Positions 24,129-33,525 of a stretch of DNA of 64,000 nucleotides are shown piece after piece. Below the pieces are notes generated by a model. It was not told the DNA's origin. It was given only the letters and a program-made list of their open reading frames with translations, and searched no databases. The DNA lies in NCBI RefSeq assembly GCF_000479335.1, contig NC_022584.1, forward strand, positions 620,001 through 684,000. The letters run 5' to 3'. Within the stretch, counting starts at the first letter, position 1. Each line of letters begins with the position of its first letter. The DNA comes from Streptococcus ilei. GTDB taxonomy: Bacteria; Bacillota; Bacilli; Lactobacillales; Streptococcaceae. Position numbers and translations under genes: made by a program.

Positions 24129-25304
24129 ATGCTGAGTCTAGATCAAATACATTTACTATTGAATACTCCCGAAGATGTGTTTCATGATTTTAAACAAAAA
24201 TGGCATCATTCAAAAACTGAATTGGTGCGTGATATCTTAAATTTTGTCAATACATCACATCACGAAGATTGTTATATCATCTTTGGAATTGATAATATCA
24301 CTTTAGATATAATCGGTGTAAACAATGATGATAATAGAAGAAATGAAGAAGATCTAACAGATTTACTACATAAACTCTTTATATCAACAAATAATCAAAT
24401 TAAAATTAGCATACAAACTGAAACTATAGACAACAAAGAAATTGACATCTTAATTATTCATGATACAGATAAAGTTCCTGTATTTTTAACAAAAGATTAT
24501 AAGCCTAAGAAAGATACTGCATTACCAAAAGGATTAATATATGCTAGAAATGGCTCTATAAATACTCCTAAAGACTCCTCTGCTCCTTTTGAGTTAATAA
24601 ATAAGTTGTTTCAAAAGTTTAATCATACCGACTTAAATATCAAAGAGCAGTATTTTCATGTTTTAAAAGACTATAAAAATTGGTTCTTCATTGAAAATGA
24701 AGACGGAAGATTTTTTATTTATAATCCTAATCCCGATTTTTATATTAAACTTGCCGACGATGATGCAAATCGTTTCAAAACTATGCCCTATAGTTTAAAT
24801 CAATACCAGACTAATATTGATTGGCAATTAGTACAACTTCGATATCGTCATCTTACAATTGACGAATGTATGGCTATGTATTTAGATCAAGGTAATTGTC
24901 TAGTCCCTTCCCCTGAAGTAGAAAGTTTCAAAATAGATTATCAGGAGACTATTTATTATCACTGTTTATACAAAAATACTTTAAAGTACCAATTGCTAAA
25001 AGTATTTTCTTCAATACCTGGTCTCGAAAAATATCCTTTAACTAGATTTAAAAATAGTATAGTAATTTATGACACAAAATTAGAATTGAAAAAGACTCAC
25101 AACTTGATAAATAGTAAATTCTCATCAAAAGACATAGTGAATCAACTTGAAGTTACAGAAAAAGATTTCGATTTTTACTATAAAAAAGCTAGACATAAAA
25201 ATCCTGATTATAGCATACAAGAAAATCAAGTAAATCTAACTGAATTAAACTTAGTTAGATTATTGAATAGTTTTCAAAAAACATATCTTGATAACCCACT
25301 ATAA
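24129..25304 (+). CDS. AlbA_2/Schlafen-like ATP-binding protein
   Basis: 391 residues. The first 150 match the AlbA_2 (Schlafen AAA-4-like) domain: PEDVFHDFKQKW (the E/D-F-K motif), ELVRDILNFVNTSHHEDCYIIFGIDN, then IDILIIHDTDKVPVFL and LPKGLIYARNGSINTPKDSS. The remaining 240 residues are unassigned. Such proteins recur in mobile elements and defence islands; some are regulators, some RNA- or DNA-targeting. It is convergent with the Gabija pair, separated by a strong two-way terminator, and has its own promoter, so it is probably an independent unit. Confidence 0.65.
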   Translation: MLSLDQIHLLLNTPEDVFHDFKQKWHHSKTELVRDILNFVNTSHHEDCYIIFGIDNITLDIIGVNNDDNRRNEEDLTDLLHKLFISTNNQIKISIQTETIDNKEIDILIIHDTDKVPVFLTKDYKPKKDTALPKGLIYARNGSINTPKDSSAPFELINKLFQKFNHTDLNIKEQYFHVLKDYKNWFFIENEDGRFFIYNPNPDFYIKLADDDANRFKTMPYSLNQYQTNIDWQLVQLRYRHLTIDECMAMYLDQGNCLVPSPEVESFKIDYQETIYYHCLYKNTLKYQLLKVFSSIPGLEKYPLTRFKNSIVIYDTKLELKKTHNLINSKFSSKDIVNQLEVTEKDFDFYYKKARHKNPDYSIQENQVNLTELNLVRLLNSFQKTYLDNPL

Positions 25305-25336
25305 TCAATCTTTTTAACTAGTAAAAAAGATAAAAC

Positions 25337-25381
25337 AAGGCATAGAAATTAGTTTATCTAAAAAACTAATTTCTATGCCTT
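25337..25381. terminator. bidirectional terminator between AlbA_2 gene and gajB
   Basis: Perfect 19-bp arms beginning AAGGCATAGAAATTAGTTT with a 7-nt loop. It serves the convergent genes on both sides. Confidence 0.8.
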
Positions 25382-25389
25382 AATCATTA

Positions 25390-27204
25390 TTAATTAATAA
25401 CATCAACTAAATTGGATTGAGTCAACAATGAATATATCTCATTAATATTTCTATTATTTTGCGGACTATTATTTCTCAATTTACAGTATGTGAATATTAA
25501 GTGACTTTTTGCTCTTGAAAGTGCGACAAAGAACGCACTTTTATCTTCTTCCGGTTGATCATTAAAACTCCAGAATGCAGAATCCTCCAAGCCTAGAAAA
25601 TAGACTACCTCATATTCTAATCCTTTACTCTTATGGATAGTCATAATTGGAATTGAGTTTTCACCCTTGAAACTAGAGACTGTATCTAGCCATTCACCTT
25701 GTGTTTGAGAATATTCTATGTATAATAACTTTGAAAAGTTCTTGACAATGATATCTAGGTCACTTTTTCCATTGTATGTTGAAAAATTGGAAATAATTCT
25801 TTTTTCATCTATTTTTTCAATAATACAATCAATTAATTTTAGCATACTTTCTTCATTGGGAATAAAATTTGAAATTAGGTAAGTAATATCCCTAACTATA
25901 TTGTCAATCTCCTTATAGGATTTTGCTAAAATTAAATCATCAGTAAATTCATCTATTCCATTGATATTTCCATAAAAATTACTAATATTTTCCCAAATTA
26001 AAGGATCTCGTTTTCCTTGACTACATGATATTAAATCTAATAATAGGTTACAAGTAGGGTCTTTTAAAAGCTCCTGATATTCATTTTCAATTCTTGCTTT
26101 AATCCCTTTACTGTTTAATGTAGTTATCAATTTTGAACTATAATCATCAACCTTCTGTTTTGCTAGGATACAAATTTCTGATGGTCGTATACCTCCTTGA
26201 ATTTTTGATTCTATATCATTTGCAATTAACTCAGCTTCTAAACTTTCATTTTCAAATTCAAATAATGTTATTTCACCCTCTTGAAATTCTGGATAATTAT
26301 TTGTCTGAATAGATCTATGATTACTATTTAATATCTGATGAACCTCTTTTTGAAATTCTACAAGTTTAGGTACAGAGCGGTGATTCATCAATAATTGATA
26401 TTTATTTGAATTAAAGTCTCGAATATAGTCTGGAAAAATATCAGGCTTTGCACCTGCCCATCTCATAATGGCTTGATTATTATCACCTACTGCAGTCAAT
26501 TTACAAGTCGAATCTAAAAAACATATTTTTAATAAATTATACTGGTCATACGTAGTATCCTGAAATTCATCTAAAAATACAAATTCATATGTCATTCGAA
26601 GTGCTTTACAGACGTATTCGTTATTAGCTATTATTTGAGTAGCCAACTTTGTTATTTGTCTGTAAAAAAGGACTGGCTTATTACTCTGAGTACCTTTTAA
26701 CAGATCATTTTTTATAATTGGATCATTATCACTCAAAGCAATACTTTCTGCAATTTCCTTAATGCTATTCATCCTCATTCCAGTAGTATTTAATCCATTT
26801 CTATAAAGAACCTCTTTTATGACTTCCATTTCTTCAATCAAATAATCTTTCGACGGTCTTATCTCTCCAGGAAGAACATTTCTAAATTGGTCTAAAATCC
26901 TCTTTTCAAATGCTGAATAAGTTAGAGAGGTAAATCGAGAAGCATATTCAGCCCCATAACGTTTTTTCACTCTTTCTTTCAAATTTGATGCAGCATCTGT
27001 CTTAAAACTTAATGCTAAAATTTTTTTCGGAGAAATACATTTATTTGTAGAGAAAAGATAGTCTAACTTTTGAGCTAATAATTCAGTTTTTCCAGCACCT
27101 GGTCCAGCAATGACTAGACAGTTGGTCACATCCTTGGCAGCTCCTAAAGCAGCCTTCTCTAAATTAATATCTACTTTAGGATGCCACTCTTCATTCTTCA
27201 TCAT
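25390..27204 (-). CDS. gajB: GajB-like UvrD/Rep helicase (Gabija)
   Basis: 604 residues from the ATG at 27204 (GGAG ten bases upstream; a longer frame to 27252 overlaps gajA further). Superfamily 1 helicase motifs in order: AGPGAGKTELL (about 34-44), motif II DEFQDT, GDNNQAIMRWAG, the IHKSKGLEYEVVYFLGLED block and VALSRAKSHLIF. Such a UvrD-like helicase next to an OLD-family TOPRIM nuclease defines Gabija, an anti-phage system in which GajA and GajB form one complex. The genes overlap by 14 bases, as in known Gabija loci. Slightly longer than the Bacillus GajB prototype. Confidence 0.85.
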   Translation of the reverse strand: MMKNEEWHPKVDINLEKAALGAAKDVTNCLVIAGPGAGKTELLAQKLDYLFSTNKCISPKKILALSFKTDAASNLKERVKKRYGAEYASRFTSLTYSAFEKRILDQFRNVLPGEIRPSKDYLIEEMEVIKEVLYRNGLNTTGMRMNSIKEIAESIALSDNDPIIKNDLLKGTQSNKPVLFYRQITKLATQIIANNEYVCKALRMTYEFVFLDEFQDTTYDQYNLLKICFLDSTCKLTAVGDNNQAIMRWAGAKPDIFPDYIRDFNSNKYQLLMNHRSVPKLVEFQKEVHQILNSNHRSIQTNNYPEFQEGEITLFEFENESLEAELIANDIESKIQGGIRPSEICILAKQKVDDYSSKLITTLNSKGIKARIENEYQELLKDPTCNLLLDLISCSQGKRDPLIWENISNFYGNINGIDEFTDDLILAKSYKEIDNIVRDITYLISNFIPNEESMLKLIDCIIEKIDEKRIISNFSTYNGKSDLDIIVKNFSKLLYIEYSQTQGEWLDTVSSFKGENSIPIMTIHKSKGLEYEVVYFLGLEDSAFWSFNDQPEEDKSAFFVALSRAKSHLIFTYCKLRNNSPQNNRNINEIYSLLTQSNLVDVIN

Positions 27205-29260
27205 GTTCAATAACTCCAAGTAATTCTTCAGCACGTTTAACCATTTTTTCAAACACAGGAGGTAGAAATCTTTTTAATTCATTATCACTAATAGATGATA
27301 AAAATTGCATGTGAGTTGTTGGTTTTCCTCTACCTAAAAAGAAATATTGATACCAAATCATGAGTTTCTTTTCCTCTTCAGTAAAACTATCACCTGACCC
27401 ACTCTTATCTTTTAAAGTAGCTCTTATTGCTTCCTCTTTACGTTTGTTGAAACCTTCTAACTGCAATCTATCAAGACAGTCTAAATCACTCAATTTCACT
27501 TTTTTACTACTTCCATCCGAATCATTATATGAAACAACTGGTCCTTCTATTGAGGATAAAGTATTCAGATAATTGTCTTTATAATGTTGTAGCATCAAGA
27601 AATCAATATCTAAAGGAGATGAAAAGTAGACATTAAATTCTTCGAGTTTATTAAACCAATTATTCAGGCGTGGTGCATCTATTGATTCAAACTCTCGTTC
27701 TCCAATCTCACTGAAATCAAGTCCCTGAGTACGGAACCATTCTCGGAACTCTGTGTTCAACTCATACAAATATTCAGAAATATATTTTATTCTTCCCCAA
27801 CCGCCACCGTATCTCTCATTATCAAAATCCAACAAGGTAATATGAGGAATTCTGAGAGCATTTAATAATTTCCAAAAATAGTTGACATGTCTGCCCCCTA
27901 AAGGGACAATTGAAATCTGAGAACTATCTACCTCTTTCCCAAGTAAATCAAAAAACTTTGGTAATAGCAGTTCCTCACTGTCGCCTTCACCTAGAACTAT
28001 TAACTTCGCAAAATATAGTTCAGGATAAGCTTGAATTGCTCCTTTAATATATTTATAAGATTCATCTATAGCTGGAGGTAGCTGTATATCAGAAACAATG
28101 GTTTGAAGAACTCTGTCATTATTTTCTATTCTTAAATACTTCAAATCTTCTGGGTCAATTCTTTTTACAATAGCTGGAGAATGTGACGTTAAAATTACTT
28201 GAGAGTTGTCATTATTGCCTAATTGCTTAAACCTTTTTATCAGTTTTCCAATGTGATGTGGAGCAATATGATTTTCTGGTTCTTCTATTGCTAGGATAGT
28301 TAGTACTGGTGGAATCAACTTAAATCTTGGATTATCAGGATTTTCTTCACGGTCTTTGGTAATTTCTAACTCAATATCAAGTATCGAATCAACAAGTGAA
28401 AAATAAAAAATAGATCTCAGTCCATCTCCTAGATCTGAAACTGTAAATGCTTCTTCAGTGGTTGTTGGTGAAAATTTTAAGGTAATCTGTCTAAGTGCTG
28501 CCGCCATCTCAGAAGAATTAATAATCAACTCTGCTTGAGAAAAACGGTTATCTTCATGATATAATTCCCATGATTTCTGAATCTCATTGTTGATCTGAGT
28601 CAATGCTCCATTTTCAGATAAAAAGGTGTTATTCAACTCATCAATTTTATCTGTAATTTCATTTATCTCATCTTCGGTCCAATTTATACTATTTACCAAC
28701 CTACTTAACATACTACCTGAAGCATTACCCAACTCCTTCTCAGGCGTTCTTGAAGCAGGTACATAAAGTACCCTAATTTTATCCAAATCCTTTCTAGGAG
28801 CACGATGTTTGTCTTCATCTCTAATAGTATCTTCATCAGATGAAATATAATAAATTTGAGTATCAATACTTCCTTCAACTGTTCCATCATCTTCCCAGGA
28901 GGATTCTAATCTGATTCGTAAAAAAGGTTTTGCACCATCTTGAGAAACTGAAAAGTGCTCGAAAAATGTTGGAATGGCTGGTCCATAGACCGTTCCATCA
29001 AGTTCATCAAACTCAAAAATAGTTTCTATAAAAAGATTTCTTGTGTTTTCACCAGGTCTTAACCCTTTTGGTAAATGAAAATCACTTTTTCGAATGATTC
29101 TATCACTTTGTTTATCTGAAAATAATTTACTCAATGCCTGTAATACACTTGTCTTTCCTGAACTATTATTCCCTATCAGTACAGTTTGATTATTAAAGTT
29201 AATTGCTTGACACTCCCCAAAAGATCTAAAATTATTAATAACCATTTTTGTTAACTTCAT
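27191..29260 (-). CDS. gajA: GajA-like OLD-family ATPase/TOPRIM nuclease (Gabija)
   Basis: 689 residues. The ATPase half has Walker A GNNSSGKTSVL (about 30-40), Walker B LAIEEPENHI (about 324-333) and the TSHSP switch. The TOPRIM half has the catalytic glutamate in VLGEGDSEELLLP (about 422-434) and acidic pair LDFDNERYGGG (about 477-487). This is a class 2 OLD nuclease, the GajA component. It is about 110 residues longer than the Bacillus GajA I recall, with the additional length in the C-terminal third. GajA cuts DNA when nucleotide pools fall during phage replication. First gene of the pair. Confidence 0.85.
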   Translation of the reverse strand: MKLTKMVINNFRSFGECQAINFNNQTVLIGNNSSGKTSVLQALSKLFSDKQSDRIIRKSDFHLPKGLRPGENTRNLFIETIFEFDELDGTVYGPAIPTFFEHFSVSQDGAKPFLRIRLESSWEDDGTVEGSIDTQIYYISSDEDTIRDEDKHRAPRKDLDKIRVLYVPASRTPEKELGNASGSMLSRLVNSINWTEDEINEITDKIDELNNTFLSENGALTQINNEIQKSWELYHEDNRFSQAELIINSSEMAAALRQITLKFSPTTTEEAFTVSDLGDGLRSIFYFSLVDSILDIELEITKDREENPDNPRFKLIPPVLTILAIEEPENHIAPHHIGKLIKRFKQLGNNDNSQVILTSHSPAIVKRIDPEDLKYLRIENNDRVLQTIVSDIQLPPAIDESYKYIKGAIQAYPELYFAKLIVLGEGDSEELLLPKFFDLLGKEVDSSQISIVPLGGRHVNYFWKLLNALRIPHITLLDFDNERYGGGWGRIKYISEYLYELNTEFREWFRTQGLDFSEIGEREFESIDAPRLNNWFNKLEEFNVYFSSPLDIDFLMLQHYKDNYLNTLSSIEGPVVSYNDSDGSSKKVKLSDLDCLDRLQLEGFNKRKEEAIRATLKDKSGSGDSFTEEEKKLMIWYQYFFLGRGKPTTHMQFLSSISDNELKRFLPPVFEKMVKRAEELLGVIEHDEE

Positions 29261-29398
29261 TACTTGTCCTCGTTTCCTAAATTCAATTGTTTTAATTTTA
29301 AGTGCTATTTTCCACCTTCAACATATCTTCCTCAACCTTACTATATTGCCCAAAAAGGCATCATTGAAGAGTGACAGATACTTAACCTTGATCTATTT

Positions 29399-29566
29399 TT
29401 AAAGCATAGACACATATTCTATGAATTCCTGGCAAATAGTGTCTATAAATTCTGTTGAAATGGTACTTGTTCCGTTTTTATAACAGCTAAGGGCTATTGC
29501 GTAAAATTTATACAATTCGAGCAAATCTGTTTTTGTCAGGTCATGTGTCTTTCGTAGAATTTTATA
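29399..29566 (-). pseudogene. C-terminal gene remnant upstream of Gabija
   Basis: About 55 codons without a start, containing KTHDLTKTDLLELYKFYAIA and STEFIDTICQEFIEYVSML, end at a TAA at 29399. The helical composition resembles the tail of an XRE-type regulator, unproven. The remaining bases of 29261-29930 have no gene; a TTGACT-like box and the STAND promoter lie near its right end. Confidence 0.4.
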
Positions 29567-29897
29567 TTGTTACCAATTATAGTATGCCCCTTTTACTTGA
29601 TAACGCTATTATAACATTTAAAAATTAAAAAATAGGTTCTAAATTAATAGAAAGTATAATACTAAAATTAGAATTTTTCGTGATAATCCTATAAAATGTT
29701 ACTTTTCTAATAAACTTGTACTTATTTCCTTCAAATTACACAACTCTCTAGTTGTTGTAAGTTTTTAATTGACTCAAAGGTATTCGATATAATTACAAAA
29801 CAGTGTTTTACTTTATAGTTGGCCAATATCATTTAATTTTAACTAAAAAAATCATTATACAAATCAAGCTACTAAAGATGAATTTATGATATACTAC

Positions 29898-29924
29898 TGA
29901 TAATAAATTGTTATCGGTAGGAGA
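29898..29924 (+). repeat. 27-bp inverted repeat, left end of STAND/SHMT cassette
   Basis: Begins TGATAATAAATTGTTATC and ends with the ribosome binding site GGTAGGAGA. It is identical to the reverse complement of 33441-33467. Its first 18 bases are themselves a near-palindrome (GATAA, 7-bp centre, TTATC), the form of a tyrosine recombinase core site. A -10-like TATACT preceded by TGA (29887-29895) lies just outside it. Confidence 0.8.
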
Positions 29925-29930
29925 TGTTTT

Positions 29931-32210
29931 ATGTATTACGGTCGCGATACTGAAATAGAAGAATTAAAACAGCATTTTAAATTTTCTAGTAATGATAAAA
30001 ATAGTTTATATATTATTAATGGTTTAAGTGGTAGTGGTAAAACCGAGCTAATCAAAGAGGTTTGTCAACAAGTTTACAGCCATGATAAAGAAGCCTTTAT
30101 TCTCTACATTGATGTTATAAATGATGGGTTTGAAAGTAATAAATTTTTTGAAAATCTACTAAAAGGAGCGTATGTCCCAACACAATTCAGAAGAAATCTA
30201 TGCTTATCAATACCTCAAAAATATTCGTTTTCAAATTATTTAAGAAAACAAAAACTAACAAATCTAACTCTGAAACATAGTTTTAGGTTAATCAGATCGT
30301 TTATTGCATTCGATACAACTTACAAAAAAGTAATTGATTATCCTTGGGAAGAAGTTATTACTGAAATAAAGGAGGGAATATTTGAAAATGATTTATATTT
30401 AAGATATTTCAGTCATGTTTCAAAAAAAATCCGTCTTAATATTATTATTGATAATTATCAATTTTTATCTGAAGATATAAAAATAAAATTTGAAGATGAC
30501 TTTAATACACTTCAAAGCGGAATCTCTTTAACAATTATAAACCGAACAAATGATAAGATAAAATCGATTGATAAACTAGATACATTGGACAATTATACTC
30601 CTACTGTATTAAATTTATCGTATCTTACTGAGGATGAGTGTAAATTACTAATAAGAAATAAAATTGCTTTACTTGATAATGTCAAATTGAATCAAATATG
30701 GCAGATAACACAAGGTAATTATAAAGATATTGAATTAATTATTAACAGACTTATTGATAATCCAAATTCAGAATTATTTAATATTTCTGATATATATGAC
30801 AAACTTCCAGATATTCAAAAAAATATACTTATCATATCATCGATTTTTCCTGCTGGTATGAGAAAAGATATAGTTTTTAACTACATTAAATCTATATTAG
30901 ACGAAAATACTGAAGTAGCTGATTCTCTAAAATCCCTTATTGATGCAGGTTTTGTCTATATTAATGGAGATACAAATGATAAAATCAAAATTTCACACGA
31001 ATCAATTGTAAATGGTATTTTAAATCACACAAATGCTTCTGATCTTCAATTAGTAACCAACAATCTAAAAATATATTTAGAGCAAACTATCCTATCTATA
31101 GGAGTTGGTGGCGAGTTAGCTTATTTAATTCACTGCTTAATAAATATATGTAATATTGAAGAGTTGCGGCAAAATGTAGAATATATCAAACAGTTACTTG
31201 AAATCGAATACAGGAAAAATTCATATTTTTACATTGTATCTTTGAGTAAGAAGATACTTCATTTAATAGAATTATTACCCGAAAAATACTTACATTATAT
31301 ATTGAACTCGTACCAGTGGATTTCTGATTTTAATGGAGGTTTAGCTATTTTAAACAGTCTTCAAAAAGATAATTATTCAAAAGATTTACAGCTATACTAT
31401 CCTAGATTTCAAATTCAAAAATATGAATTTGAGGAGGCGCTAAAATCACTGGAAAAGTTAGAAAATTGCTCTGGAACATTACTCTACAAGCTAAATGCTT
31501 ATGGTCATTTAGGTAAAGATCGAGAGGCAATTAAACTCCTTAATGAAAGCATGAATTCTGTAGAAAAAGACGACTTCTATTATATTATTTTACGAAATTC
31601 TGCTCATTATTTCCCAACTAAAGAAGCTACCGAAAATCTCAAACTAGCATTGGACTATTTTCAACGTAATGAATATCAAATACCTGTTGCAACAGTATGT
31701 AATAATTTAGGTGTTGTTAATATCTGGGACGGAGAATATGATATAGCTTTAGAGAATCTAAATAAGGCCACAAAAATACTAAAAAAATATGATTCAAATG
31801 AAATTTTTGAACCATATTGTAATAAATCAATTATTTTTTTGATGAATAAAAATTATCAACAATCTCTGAAGTATATAAATAAATCACTTCAAGAATGTCC
31901 TAAAGCTTTGACCTTAGATATTAGGATGCTCAAGTTAAACAAATTAATTATTGAATTGATTTCTGAAAGAATCTCTTTTACAGAATTTCAAAATTCACTA
32001 AGAAATTTTGAGGAAGAAATTCCACTCATAGACGATCCTTGGTATAAATTTCAAATAGTATACAATTTACAACAATTTGATGATATTCCTTTTGTTTGTG
32101 AAAAAACTTATATTGATGATTATCAAGACGGACTCACTAAATACTATCTGTTGATTCCTTACAAAAAATATAATTTCTGTATAGGTCTTTCTCCTAATTG
32201 GAGATATTAA
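29931..32210 (+). CDS. STAND-type NTPase with TPR-like C-terminal region
   Basis: 759 residues. The start MYYGRDTEIEELKQHF followed by GLSGSGKTEL (31-40) is the AAA/STAND opening. Walker B-like IIIDNYQ follows near residue 175, then a winged-helix-like region (LPDIQKNILIISSIFPAGM) at about 295-370, and helical repeats to the end (ATVCNNLGVVNIWDGEYDIA, then NYQQSLKYINKSL). STAND proteins act as signal-triggered switches, many in antiviral defence. No toxic effector domain is recognisable at either end, so the effector may be a partner. Its 3' end overlaps the convergent SHMT-like gene by 17 bases and both lie between inverted repeats. Confidence 0.7.
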   Translation: MYYGRDTEIEELKQHFKFSSNDKNSLYIINGLSGSGKTELIKEVCQQVYSHDKEAFILYIDVINDGFESNKFFENLLKGAYVPTQFRRNLCLSIPQKYSFSNYLRKQKLTNLTLKHSFRLIRSFIAFDTTYKKVIDYPWEEVITEIKEGIFENDLYLRYFSHVSKKIRLNIIIDNYQFLSEDIKIKFEDDFNTLQSGISLTIINRTNDKIKSIDKLDTLDNYTPTVLNLSYLTEDECKLLIRNKIALLDNVKLNQIWQITQGNYKDIELIINRLIDNPNSELFNISDIYDKLPDIQKNILIISSIFPAGMRKDIVFNYIKSILDENTEVADSLKSLIDAGFVYINGDTNDKIKISHESIVNGILNHTNASDLQLVTNNLKIYLEQTILSIGVGGELAYLIHCLINICNIEELRQNVEYIKQLLEIEYRKNSYFYIVSLSKKILHLIELLPEKYLHYILNSYQWISDFNGGLAILNSLQKDNYSKDLQLYYPRFQIQKYEFEEALKSLEKLENCSGTLLYKLNAYGHLGKDREAIKLLNESMNSVEKDDFYYIILRNSAHYFPTKEATENLKLALDYFQRNEYQIPVATVCNNLGVVNIWDGEYDIALENLNKATKILKKYDSNEIFEPYCNKSIIFLMNKNYQQSLKYINKSLQECPKALTLDIRMLKLNKLIIELISERISFTEFQNSLRNFEEEIPLIDDPWYKFQIVYNLQQFDDIPFVCEKTYIDDYQDGLTKYYLLIPYKKYNFCIGLSPNWRY

Positions 32211-33435
32211 TTTGTTCATAGTACTTGCGAATGAGATCTAAATATATGGAATAATCATATTGTTTATATTTTAATAAATTAGCTACTAGTTTAGCTAATT
32301 TTTTAATATCATCATCAGTATAGGATAAATTTGTAATTCCGATTGTTCCTAATCTTATTCCTGAAGTCGTCATTGGTCCGTGTGTATCATTTGGAATTTG
32401 ATTTCGGTTAACTAATATTTTATGTTGAAAAAGTAGATTCTCTGCATCCTTACCACTCAAGTTTAGATTCAGTAGATTAACTAAAATTATATGAGTCTTT
32501 GAGTTTTTATAAACAACATCAACCCCTTCTTTACTTAATTGTTTTATAAACAATAAAGTATTTTTTATAACCTGTTGTGCATAATCTTGAATATCTATTG
32601 ATAATAATTTGATTAAACAGATACATTTCGCAAATAATGCATTTTGTGTAGGACCTCCCTGTGTTCTAGGAAAAATTGAATTAGTTATTTTTTCTTCAAA
32701 TATAGAACGATACATTAGTACTCCTCCTTGAGGCCCACGTAAGCATTTATCCATTGTAAAAGTAACGAAATCCACATATGGAAAAATTGACTTATGTAGC
32801 TTTGCCATAATATATAAAACACTATGGCAAATATCCGCTAAAATAAGGGTATTGGTGCTAACCTCTTTTATAATTTCATAAATTTGTTGATAATTAAATT
32901 CATTTCCATACGATGAAGCACCAATAATAATCAATTTAGGTTTATATTTATCTAATAATTCCTTTAATTCGATATAATCAATATTTAAATCATGATCTAA
33001 GTGATAATATTTTACAGTACCTTTGCCTGTATAAGTGTGTGAAATATGTCCTCCGTCTTTTGGAGATAACGATAAAATATAATCGTCACTTTCTAAAACA
33101 CAATTATAGACTATTTGGTTAGCCTGAGTTCCTGAATGTGGTTGCACATTAACTCTATAATCACCAGGATTTAAATCAAAAAGTTGAAGACACAATTCTT
33201 CTGAATATATTTCAATATTATCCAATGAAGTACAATGAGGAAAAAAGCGTTTTTCAACAGCTCCCTCTGTTGGCAGAGTAGCGAGAGGGAAACTTTGAAT
33301 CTCTAATACTTCGGTGAATGGATAGCTAATACATGCAGCAAGATTTATTACGCTATTCTGTTCTTGGTTATATGAATCAAGAATTTTATTTAACTTCTGA
33401 TAGATTTCACCTTCAAATTTATTAATTTTATACAC
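32194..33435 (-). CDS. SHMT-like PLP-dependent enzyme with altered active site
   Basis: 413 residues with the serine hydroxymethyltransferase fold type I order: NVQPHSGTQANQIVY (about 96-110), DGGHISHTYTGKG, the PLP aspartate/histidine in LADICHS (201-204), the Schiff-base lysine in MDKCLRGPQGG (Lys230), GTQGGP-like TQGGPTQ, and TSGIRLGT near 360. Changes from true GlyA: the ASEN loop is AACI, the KYAEGYPGKRYYGG loop is diverged, and the histidine before the lysine is aspartate. So PLP and carboxylate binding look kept but the folate/serine chemistry probably not. Start is GTG at 33435 with GGAGA upstream inside the inverted repeat. Confidence 0.8.
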   Translation of the reverse strand: MYKINKFEGEIYQKLNKILDSYNQEQNSVINLAACISYPFTEVLEIQSFPLATLPTEGAVEKRFFPHCTSLDNIEIYSEELCLQLFDLNPGDYRVNVQPHSGTQANQIVYNCVLESDDYILSLSPKDGGHISHTYTGKGTVKYYHLDHDLNIDYIELKELLDKYKPKLIIIGASSYGNEFNYQQIYEIIKEVSTNTLILADICHSVLYIMAKLHKSIFPYVDFVTFTMDKCLRGPQGGVLMYRSIFEEKITNSIFPRTQGGPTQNALFAKCICLIKLLSIDIQDYAQQVIKNTLLFIKQLSKEGVDVVYKNSKTHIILVNLLNLNLSGKDAENLLFQHKILVNRNQIPNDTHGPMTTSGIRLGTIGITNLSYTDDDIKKLAKLVANLLKYKQYDYSIYLDLIRKYYEQINISN

Positions 33436-33440
33436 TGACT

Positions 33441-33467
33441 TCTCCTACCGATAACAATTTATTATCA
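33441..33467 (-). repeat. 27-bp inverted repeat, right end of STAND/SHMT cassette
   Basis: Exact reverse complement of 29898-29924. On the minus strand it lies between a TATAGT -10-like box (33467-33472) and the GTG start of the SHMT-like gene, and supplies its ribosome binding site. It is 59 bases from the tyrosine recombinase start. Confidence 0.8.
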
Positions 33468-33525
33468 CTATACAAAGCACTCAAATAGGTTTATAATAGC
33501 ATGATTATTGATAAAGGAGATTTTT

